From contig NW_004450286.1 of assembly GCF_000321225.1 (NCBI RefSeq), positions 2,133,816 through 2,197,815 of the forward strand: a stretch of 64,000 nt of DNA. Direction: 5' to 3'. Below, one piece after another: positions 12,401 to 24,400 of the stretch. Origin of the DNA: Odobenus rosmarus divergens. Its lineage: Eukaryota; Chordata; Mammalia; Carnivora; Odobenidae. The number at the start of each line of letters is the position of its first letter. Position 1 is the first letter of the stretch. Under the pieces are notes generated by a model. It worked only from the letters and a program-made list of their open reading frames with translations, was not told the DNA's origin and did not search any database. Made by a program: the position numbers and the translations under genes.

Positions 12401-15400
12401 ACAATTACAAAATTCTCAGAAGAAAACAGAGGTGTAAATCTTCACTGCTTTGGATGGAAAATGGTTTCTTAGGTAACACCAATGCATGAGCAACCAAACA
12501 AAAAAATAGATAAAAAATTGAGACTTCATCAAAATTTTAAAACTTTAGAGCTTCAAAGACACCATCAAGAAAGTGAAGACCAAAAAAGAAAACAGAAAAG
12601 AAAGAAAGAAAAAAAAAAAAGAAAGTGAAGGCAATTCAGAGAACAGGAGAAAATGTTTGTGAAATATAACTGATAATGGACTTGTATCCAGCATATGTAA
12701 AGAACTCTTGTAACTCACAATAAAAAGACAACCAAATAAAAAAAGGTCAAAGGATATGATTAGACTTTTCTCCAAAGATTTCTCCAGCAGTAAGCATGTG
12801 AAAAGGTGCTCAGTATTAGTCGTTAGGAAAATGCAAACCAAAACCATAATGAGATACCACTTCATACCCACTAAAATGGCCATAATAAAAAATACATACA
12901 CTAAGTGCTGCCAAGAAACTGAAGAAACTGGAACCCACATACATCGCTAGAAAGAATGTAAAATAGTGCAGCTGCTTTAGATAAGATTGGCGGTTCCTCT
13001 AAAAGTTAAACACAAAGTTAGCATATGACCCAGCAATTCCACTCCTACATATACACGCAAGAGAAATGAAAACATATATTCACACAAAAACTTGTGCACA
13101 AATGTATAGCATTATTCATAATAGTCAAAAAGTAGAAACCCAACCGTCTGCAACTGATGAAAAGATAAAGGAAATGTGGTATATCCATATTCCACATGGA
13201 TATATATTAGAATATTAATCATAAGAAAGGATGGGTTTGATACATACTATATGAACAAACCTTGAAAACATTATGCTAAAGGAAATAAGTCAGACACAAA
13301 AGGACAAATCTTATATGACCAGCTTTAAGAAATAACTAGAACAGTCAAATTTACAGAAAAACAAAGTGGACCAGAGGTACCCAGGGACTGGGAGAAAAAG
13401 GAAATGGGTAGTTATTGTTTAATGGGTACAAAGTTTCTGTGTGGGGTGATGCATAAATTTTGGAAATAATGGTGATGGTTGTACAACCTTGTGAATGTAA
13501 TTAATGCCACTGAACTGCACACTTAAAAATGGTTAAAATGGCAAATTTTATTATATATAATTTTTACCAATTTTTTTGAAAGGAATGAACCTTTAAAGCA
13601 TCTGCTAAGTGAAAGGAGCCAGACAGAAAAGGCTATGTATTGTATGATTCCATTTATATAAAATGTCCAGAATAGGCCAATCCATACAGAAAGAAATCAG
13701 ATTTGTAGATTAGTGGTTGCTAGGTGTCTCAGTTCATTCAGGTTGCTGTCACAAAATACTGTATACAGGGTGGCTTATAAACAACAGAAATTTACTGCTC
13801 ACAGTTCAGGAGGCTGGGAAGTTGAAGATCAGTGTGCCAGCAGATGTGGTGAGAGCTCTCTTTCTGGTTCACAGATGGCTATGTTCACTGTGTTCTTACA
13901 TGGCTGAAGGTATAAGGGAGATAAGAGCACTAATCCCATTCTCGAGGGCTCTGTCTTCATGACCTAATCATGTCCCAAAGGTCCCATCTCCAAATACCAT
14001 CACACTGAGGATTAGGTTTCAACACAAATTTTATGAGGGCACAAATATTCAGTCTATGGCACTAAGGAAGTAAATGCTAATGGTATGGTGTTTCTTTTGG
14101 GGTGATGAAATGTTATGGGATTAGTGGTGATGGCTGCACAAAGAAAAAACACTGACTTGTACATTTTAATAGCGTAAATTTCTTGGTATATGAATTATAC
14201 TCAATAGCCTATTTTTTTTTTTTGAAAAGAAAGTAAATGTTGCAAATAGACCCTTGGAACAGAACACACAATCTCTGTTTTTGACAAAGGTGATACTGCA
14301 ATGCAGTGAAGGAAAGGATAAATGTTTTGGGTTCATGAGATATCCACACAGGGGAGTAAAAAAAAAAAACACTAGGCTTAAATCCTAGGTCGCAAAGACA
14401 AAAGCAACTCCAAACAAATTGAAGATCTAAATGTGAAGTGTAAAATAAAAAAATTACAGGAGAAAGATAACAGGAGGATATCTTCATGCACATAAGGTAG
14501 GCAAAGATTTCTTAAATAGGATACAAAACACACTAACAAAAAGGAAACATAACATTTACTGTGTATTAAAATTAAGAACTATTCATCAAAAGACACCAGT
14601 AAGATAGTGCAAAGTCACACCAGAAAGTGAGAGAAAATATTTACAACACATATACAAAGGACCCTACATTGAGAAGCATAAAAGCCTCTTATCAAGAACA
14701 CACAAAACACTATTACACACCAATAAGAAAAAAAGTCAACTGAGTAGAAAAACGACCTCTCCTCACTCCCCAAAAACTTGAATACGCACTTCATGAAAGA
14801 TATAAAATGGCCAGTAAGTCTACGAAAGGTTACTCAATTTCAACGGATGTCAGGGAAATCAAAATTAATACCATGTAACAACCAAGAGAATGATACCATG
14901 AAAAGAAAAGCCATAGACTAAGAAAAAATATTTGCAGAAGACACATCTGGTAAAGGACTGTTACCCAAAACATACAAAGAACTCTTAAAACTCAACAAGA
15001 AAACAAACAATCCAATTAAAAAGTAGGCAGAAATCCCTATCAAAATACCATCAACTTTTTTCAAAGAAATGGAACAAATAACCCTAAAATGTGTATGGAA
15101 CCAGAAAAAGACCCCAAATAGCCAGAGGACTGTTGGAAAAGAAAAGCAAAGCTGGTGGCATCACAATTCCAGACTTCAAGCTCTATTACAAAGCTGTAAT
15201 CATCTAAACAGTATAGTACTGGCACAAAAACAGACACATAGATCAATGGAACAGAATAGAGAGCCCAGAAATGGACCCTCAACTACATGGACAACTAATC
15301 TTTGTCAAAGCAGGAAAGAATGTCCAGTGGAAAAAAGACAGTCTCTTCAACAAATGGTGTTGGGAAAACTGGACAACCACATGCAAAAAAATGAAACTGG

Positions 15401-18400
15401 ACCGTTTCCTTACACCACACACAAAAAGAGATTCAAAATGGATGAAAGACCTAAATGTGTAAGACAGGAATCCATCAAAATCCTTGAGGAGAACGCAGGC
15501 AGCAACCTCTTCGACCTCAGCCGCAGCCACTTCTTCCTAGAAACATCACCAAAGGCAAGGGAAGCAAGGGCAAAAATGAACTAGTGGGACTTCATCAAGA
15601 TAAAAAGCTTTTGCACAGCAAAGGAAACAGTCAACACAACCAAAAGACAACTGACAGAATGGGAGAAGATATTTGCAAAAGACATATCAGATAAAGGGCT
15701 AGTATCCAAAATCTATAAAGAACTTATCAAACTCAATACCCAAGGAACAAATAATCCAATCAAGAAATGGGCAGAAGACATGAACAGACAGTTCTGCAAA
15801 GAAGACATCCAAATGGCCAACAGACACGTGAAAAAGTGCTCAACATCACTCGGCATTAGGGAAATACAAATCAAAATCTCAATGAGATACCACCTCACAC
15901 CAGTCAGAATGGCTAAAATTAACAAGTCAGGAAATGATAGATGTTGGCGAGGATGAGGAGAAAGGGGAACCCTCCTACACTGTTGGTGGGAATGTAAGCT
16001 GGTGCAGCCACTCTGGAAAACAGTATGGAGGTTCCTCAAAAAGTTGAAAACAGTGGGCACCTGAGTGGCTCAGTCAGTTAAGCGTCTGCCTTTGGCTCAG
16101 GTCATGATCCTGGAGTCCCGGGATCGAGTCCCATATCGGGCTCCCTGCTCAGCAGGGAGTCTGCTTCTCCCTCTGCCCCTGTCTACCACTCCCCCTGCTC
16201 TCACTCTCTCTCTCTGACAAATAAATGAATAAAATCTTTAAAAAAAAAAAAAAAAGTTGAAAATAGAGCTACCCTACGACCCAGCAATTGCAATACTGGG
16301 TATTTACCCCAAAGAAACAAATGTAGTGATCCAAAGGGGCACCTGCACCCCAATATTTATAGCAGCAATGTCCACAATAGCCAAACCATGGAAAGAGCCT
16401 AGATGTCCATCCACAGATGAATGAATAAAGAAGATGTGGTATATATATACAATGGAACATTATGCAGCCATCAAAAAAATGAAATCTTGCCATTTGCAAT
16501 GACGTGGATAGAACTAGAGGGTATTATGCTAAGCGAAATAAGTCAATCAGAGAAAGACAATTATCATATAATCTCACTGATATGTGGAATTTGAGAAACA
16601 AGACAGAGCATCACAGGGGAAGGGAGGGAAAAATGAATCAAGATGAAACCAGAGAGGGAGACAAACCATAAGAGACTTTTAATCTCAGGAAACAAACTGA
16701 GGGTTGGTAGAGTGAAGGGGGCGGGAGGGATGGGGTGGCTGGGTGATGGACATTGGGGAGGGTATGTGCTATGGTGAGTGCTGTGAACTGTGGAAAAAAA
16801 TAAATAAAAAAAAATAAAAAATAGCCAGAAGATCTGAACAGGCACCTCACTAAAGAAGATATACACTTGGCAAATAAACATAGAAAAGATGTTCAACATC
16901 ATATTACCAACTACACACCTATTAAAATGGACCAAATCCGGAATGCTAACACCACCAAATGTTGGCAAGGATGTGGAGCAACAGGAACTCTCAGTCATTG
17001 CTAAAGGAATGCAAAATAGTAGCATTACACTGGAAGACAGTTTGGCAGTTTCTTATAGAGCTAAAGATAGGCTTACTATACAATCCAGCAAGCACACTGC
17101 TAGGTATTCATCCAAGTGGGTTGAAAACTTATGCCTATATAAAAACGTGCACACAGATTTTACAGCAGCTTCGTTCATAACTGCCAAAACTTGGAAGCAA
17201 CCAAGATGTCCTTCAGTAGGTGAATGGATAAATAAACTGTGGTACATCTTCATAATGGAATATTATTCAACACTAAAGAGAAATGAGCTATAAAGCTGTA
17301 AAGACAAAGAGGAACCTTAAATGTGTATTATTAAGTGAAAGAAGCCAATATGAAGAGGCTAGATACTGTATGATTCCAACTACATGACATTCTGCAAAAA
17401 GCAAAACTATGGAAAAATATAAAGGTCAGTGGTTTGGCAGGCAAGACAGGAAAGATGAACAGGCAGAACAAAGAGGATTTTTAGGGCAATGAAAATACCT
17501 TGTATGATATTATAGTGATGGACATATATCATTATACATTTGTCCAAACCCACAGAATAACAACACCAAGAGTGAACCCTCAGGTAAACTACGGACTGGG
17601 TGATTATAATGTGTCAATGTAGGTTCACCCTTGGTAAAAACTGTGCCGTCTGGTGAGTGAGATCAATAATGGGAGAGGCTATGCATGTGTAGGGGCAGGA
17701 GGCATATAGAAAATACCTGTACTTCCCTCTCAATTTTGTTATAAACCTAAAACTGCTCTAAAAAAATAATTCTTTAAAAAAAAAAAAAGATTTGGAAAAA
17801 AGGTGTGCAGACAGAAATTCACATGTCAAGAATATCATAAAAGGAATTTATTCTTGCTTTGGTTGGGATGTCAGACTCTCAGAAATTCAAAATTATATCT
17901 AAGGTATGAAGGATTTTTATGCAAAGACATTATAATGCAAAACCAAGTTTGGAAACCAATTATTCAGTCCAACTTCCCTAATTTTAAAGTGAGATCCACA
18001 AAGTTAAATGACTGCCCAGAGTTACCTACCAAGTCAGGGGTAAAGTCAAGACTAGATCTTCCAACTCTAACCCAATGATCTTTTTATTATACTCAGGTAT
18101 TTCAGAAAGCCTAGACTTGTTCTTAGAGAACATGCTGGGTCACAGGTAACCAATGCTTGTTTTCCTCTCTTTCTTTAAAGTTTTTTCAAAGTACTCATAA
18201 GTCACCTATTTAATAACCTATTCTAAAGGTATGCCAGGAATCAACATTAATAGCAGTTACAACGCTTGCAAAAAAGAGAAAACAAAACATCATGTACCCC
18301 TCTGGAAAAAAAAAACACACCACCACATATACTCTTGCCAAAAGAATTGAACTTGACTCTGATCAAGCTTCTAGAAACAACTACCAATTTACAGGCAACA

Positions 18401-21400
18401 ACTGTATCATGAGTATGCAATCACAGAGAACTCTATAGTTTGAGTGTCTCAGGTTCTTCAAAGTATAAGAACAGAAGGGCATGAAGAGGGAATGTGAGAT
18501 TAAGAGAGATTTAAAAGCCGTATCAATCTGTTTAAGGGAGCAAGACTAAACAATTAAGAAACACAAGGAACTTTATTATTATAAAATCAGCATAGTGATT
18601 TCTTTTGAGAGGAAGAGGCTATGTTTGGGATCAGACACAGGGGTAGCTGGCAAAGTTCTCCTTGAATAGTGATTACAAGAAAACATGCCTTATGATTATT
18701 TGTTTTGTGGTTTTCAATATGTGTTTTATTTTACAATAAAAGGTTAAAAATGAAAAAAATTTCAGGTCAATAAATAATCAGATTCCAGATACAGTATCTT
18801 CTAAGCAACAGAAAATATTTATCTATAAATTATCATTTTTTACAATGTAATCTGTAGTTATTGATTAGGACTAAATATGACGTCTCGCAATTCCAAAAAT
18901 GTAATCTGAAGGTACACTATTTTCTATAAACCACACTGAAGTAGCTTTTATTCCCCTTATTCCCCTTCTATTCCCATCTTCCTTTATTTGTCCTAAAAAC
19001 ATCATCCACAAACTTCTAACTAGCCCAGATAACATAAGATCACTTTAAACCAGACAGTAATTGTTCCCTACTAGACTTAAAAACAAACAAAAAAGGGGCA
19101 CCTGGCTGGCTCAGCCAGCAGAGCACGTGACTTTTCTTTTTTTTAAGTGGGCTCCACACCTGGCCCAATGTGAGACTTGAATTCACCACACCTAGATCAA
19201 GACCTCAGCTGGGGTCAAGAGTCGGATGCCCAACCGACTGAGCCACCCAGGCACCCCTAGAGCACTGGACTCTTAATCTCAGTCAGGGTCGTGAGTTCAA
19301 GCCCTATGTTTGGCTTGGAGCCTACTTAAAAAAAAATTATGATTAATGAGTATTAATCATATTCGCTAAGGTATAAGATTACTTTTATACATCACTTGAT
19401 AAGGAAAAGGGGGAAACCTTACAGAAGGGATCACAGATGTACCTGACCATGCACAGATACATTCCAAACGTACATTAAGTCCTCTACAAAGTACCAAGGA
19501 ATGAGATCAACAGACACAATGGTAGTAGTGCAGAGAGATAAGCTATAAAGAATGAAACATTTAAAGGTATACTAAAGAGTTATCTCCAATCTAACTCAAC
19601 TTAATGTATAAAAGGAGAAACAAACTCTGAGTGGATCACAGCCCCATTGGAGAAAGTGAAGCAAAACAGATGCACAGTCACAAACACAAAATTCTGCTTG
19701 CAATTTTAGACTCTGCCCCTGTAACCCTTCTGGTTTAAGAATCTTTCCTATGAATGTTCTAATGAATCAAGGATTTTAGCTGACCTTCTAAAAAAACTTT
19801 CCATCTCTAACAAAATCATTCATATTTAGAAACAGTACAGACAACTTTGATGACTAATTCTAATATCCCACAACTAGGTACTTCTCACAAACAAAAGATT
19901 TACCTTTCCTGAAACAGATTCTCCGTCATAAAAAAGATAGTGTTTTTCTACTTTGCCATCTTCAGTTTTCATTTCGGCCATTTTCCTGGTTTCTCCATCA
20001 TTAAGGACAACATCGATCTCACAAATGGGTCCAAAAAAGCCTCCAAGAAAACTCTGAAATAAAAGGAAAATGCTCATAATTATGTTTTGTCACTACGTTT
20101 TGTAATTCAAATCTAATTATCTCTGACCTACAGTTAAACAGACTGCAAATCTGTAAGTACAACATGGAAATAAGAACTTATATTAAATTCTACATCAAAA
20201 CTAAACAAATTTAGTATAACAATATACATACAGCTAATACTGTACTGTACATTAAAATTTGTTAAAGAGGACAAATTCATATTGTATGTTTTTTACCACA
20301 GTTTTTTAAAAAACAAAAAGAAAATTAAAATTTAAACATGTATAATTTCAATTATTTCCATAGGTAACCACTATAAATAATCAATTACTACCATATACCA
20401 GAAATCTAAAAAATTAATTCTTAACATCTGGATTTGAAAAGTTACCTTTAGTTATACTTTGCTGTTATTTCATATGCAGAACTCATACAATCCAAATTAT
20501 GTGTACAAATCCAAATGAATTATTACAATGTACTATTTACTATAAAACATACTGCTATATAGGTCTGAACAGGATGTGTTATGTTGTATAAACCCTTGAA
20601 ATAAAACTGGCTCTAAAGGAGGAGACTAAATTTCTGTGAATTCTTCCAAAGAAAATGTGTAAGCCTTGTTATGTAAATCCTGAATATGACAGAAATATAA
20701 GGGAACAAAGATCAACTGCTTATGAATGCCAAAACACATTAGTTGGTAATAATATAGAATCCATTACAATTCCAGTATCAGATACAGTTGTGGATCATTT
20801 TTGTCACTAAAGAAAGCTAGTCTTCTAGTCTTTTTTAAAATTTACATCAACAGTCTTCTATACTGTCATCCTACATCCCTTCTTAGTCTGCCCTACACAA
20901 CCACAGTAATCTCTTAAAAACATAAACCTGATCATTTTCTGTTTAAAATCCTTCAGTGGGCTGAAGTGGATTTTATAAGAGTATAAATTGGAACAACTAC
21001 TTTAGAAAACAGTTGGTATTACCTGGTAAAGCTGAAGATATACATATCCCATGACCAAGCAATTATACCCTTAGATATCTACCCTAAAGAGAAACTATAA
21101 CACACATGAACCAGGAAACAAATGTAAGAATGTTAATATCATTGTTCATAAAGCCCCAAATAGGAAACAATCCAAACATCCATCAACAAAAGAATGGATA
21201 CATAAATTTTATTCTATATTCATACAGTAGGCAAAGAAATGAGACACAACTATACACAGAATAACTTTCACACATACTATATAATTCCATTTATTAAAAA
21301 GCCAAAAACATGTAGCATACATTATAGCATCAGAAGTCAGGAAGTGGTTAGAAGAAAGCACAGAGGGAGTTTCTGGGGTGCTAATTATGTTGTTTGTTTT

Positions 21401-24400
21401 TATCTGAGCACTTCACACACAGGTTTGTTCACTTTGTGAAAATACATCAAGCTATATACTTATTTGCACACTTTTTTGTACTTCAATGTTATTTTAAACA
21501 TGTGCACGCACACGCACACACACTGTATTCCCTAAGGTGGCCTACATTATATCTGGCTCTATCCATCTCTCCAGCCACACCAGTCTCAAATTATCCAAGT
21601 TAATCAAATTTGCCAGGTTCCTTCTTGTCCTAGACCAAGTATCTTTAACCTAATTCAGCCTCTGAGTCTCAGTCTGACTTATTTCCATAAAGAGGCCTCC
21701 CATACCTTCCTAAATTGAAACCAGACTCTCCAAATTTAGGCCTCACAACACCATGTAGTTTTATTACTTCATCATTTGTTATAACATGTGATTATTCAAT
21801 ACCTGAATCCCTGACTGAACTGTAAACTCCATGAGGACAGATACTTTATCCTTTGCTCATCACTGAAGACAGTAGCTAGGGGTAATGTGTGGCATTTAGT
21901 AGAAAACATTCAAATACCTATTGAGTGTTAAATTAATTTTGAATAAAACACATACTGTCCTGATAATAAAAAATAAACGGATACACAAAAGAAATGAGTT
22001 AAATCTGGAATATCTGGAAAGACGAGACCTCCCTGAGGAAGTTAGCTTTGGTGCAGTAGCTAAGTCTAGAGCAAGAACTTGCATCAAGCCTCAGTTCTGT
22101 CCTCAGGTGGCAGAGTAACAGGAAGCAAGCTAATGATCCTCTTAAAACTCTGCAGGACACAGGGTGATACTATGATCAAAGTAGACAGTGTTTCCTTAAA
22201 TTCTGAGCTTGCTTTTTTGTTATTAATCCTTTATTAACAAAAAGATTATAATTTCAAGAAATCAACTCAAAGAATTGCCAGATTTGAACTTCTGACATAC
22301 AAAGACACAGCATTTTTTCCTTTCAACAATGTTTTTTAAATTTTCTATTGTTATGTTAATCACCATACATTACATCATTAGTTTTGGATGTAGTGTTCCA
22401 TGTTTCATTGTTTGTGCATAACACCAATGTTTTAATCTTTCCTGGCAACATTACAAATAACAAAGTCAATTTTAACCAGAAAATTAATTTTAATCAGAAA
22501 ACTATTCTGAACTTAGAATTGAAAAACATCAATGATAGGTCACAGGCAATGCCCCTTCCCAGTTAGCTTTCAGACTCCAAGTTTTGTACTCAAAACTTGC
22601 TCAAAATGGTGTATTTTTTCCTAAGGGCTACAGATATGAGAATGCACAGCAGCTCAAAATCAGGCTGCTGATATTTACTAATTCTCAACTATGCACAAAC
22701 TACAGAGCCAGCCAGGGTAGGGGGAAGCTGCTATGGGAAGAGCAATTCTGAAAGGGTAGAAGACAACAGCCTCATTTAAGATAAAAACAGAAGCAGGAAA
22801 ATAAAATTTAATTTTCTCATTCCCCCTTAAAACATCCCAGAGATGCTTCTGAGAAAAATGAGATTTGAAAACTATAAAAATTGTTTTACGGATAAAAGGA
22901 AATACTATGGTAACTTTTTCCACATATGGATATTTAACACACCGTGCTGAACTTGGGATTTGAAAGCTGATATTAAAAGACCAAGGAATCAGGGGCACCT
23001 GGGTGGCTCAGATCATGATCCCGGGGTCCTGGGATCGAGCCCCACATCGGGCTCCCTGCTCCGCGGGAAGCCTGCTTCTCCCTCTCCCACTGCCCCTGCT
23101 TGTGTTCCCTCTCTCACTGTGTCTCTCTCTGTCAAATAAATAAAATTTAAAAAAATAAATAAAAATAAAAGATCAAGTAATCAAAAATAACAAAATCAAA
23201 ATTGCCACTAATTAAAGTGGTGTAAGAGACTGAAGTCTTATAAAACTTCACAATTAACCAATAACATAATTGTAATTAAACAGTCTTATTTTGACACCAC
23301 AGATAAAAATGAAAAATTCCTAGGCATTAAAAATATGTGAAAGCTATGTGTTACCCTCTATTACTTTTTGTATGCACGAAGTATTTCATAACTAAAAATT
23401 TAAAAAGCACTTACTTTTCAACACAATCAAAACACTAAGATGGGGAGAGACCAGAAGGTATTTTTAAAAGCTTAGTTACAACACATGCCTAATAGGTTGA
23501 GTAATAAGCTACAGTACCTTAACAAGGTTAACAGAGAATTTAGCACCAGGTTAACATCCAGTTTTTCACATTAGGACACATCAAAAATGAACTAGTCTTA
23601 CTAAAAGTCTCAAGAAAACTGTTGATGTCTTACATTTAACAAGGAGACGACAAAGAGAAAAAATATCTGAGAACAGTTTGTCTTTTTTGTTTTCCTTCTA
23701 AAAGGAGTTGAAAGAAAAAGATTTCTCTACCCAAAGTCTTGTTTTTGAAGTTTTTATTGCAAGATGTGCATCTTCTATCATTTCAAAGAAAATGTAAAAG
23801 AAAACTTAAGATCTTTTTAAAAATTATTCACAAATTATAGTAATTCTCCTGATATGTAAAGAGGAAACAAAATACATAATTGATAGGATGGTGAAGACCA
23901 GGAGGTGGAAAGGGAATGCAAACTGTAAAGAAGGTTAGGATACATTAACACAGACTTTTGCTGAAATTACAAAAAAAATTTTAAAGCGAAAGACTACTCA
24001 GTTCTGGCGAAGATAGCTTAAGTGAGCATTCAGAATATGAGATTTTCAGGAGCAGTATTAGACAGTAATATACAAGTCAAAACTCAGGTAGCCTTTAAAT
24101 AACTAGACTGCAATATATATGCCTATTAAAAGATTATAGCATTGTTTTTACAGTTTTCTACTTGTAGCCTAACCCTCATTATCACCTGTAGGTTAAGATT
24201 TTTCATATAATTCATAAACCCCTACTGAGAATTACCATCCAGCAAAATTGCAGGTGGATATGTTAAAAGTCAACAAATTTTCTACCCCTCACTGAAGAAA
24301 TTTCACTCCTTCCAGTGGATGTAAAGAAATGCAGCTCAAGGTGAGTTGAAAGGGAGACTCTCAAAATTTACACAAGCAATGAAACAGCAAATTTTCATGC

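Noticed and set aside
15069..15584. A 171-codon frame as a cellular gene
   Set aside because: It is the ORF2 part of a carnivore L1, with typical L1 sequence before and after it.
19874..20077. A 67-residue frame starting MSIFLLFQ
   Set aside because: It is VPS26A exon 2 with intron sequence read at both ends. The real start ATG is at 25878-25876.
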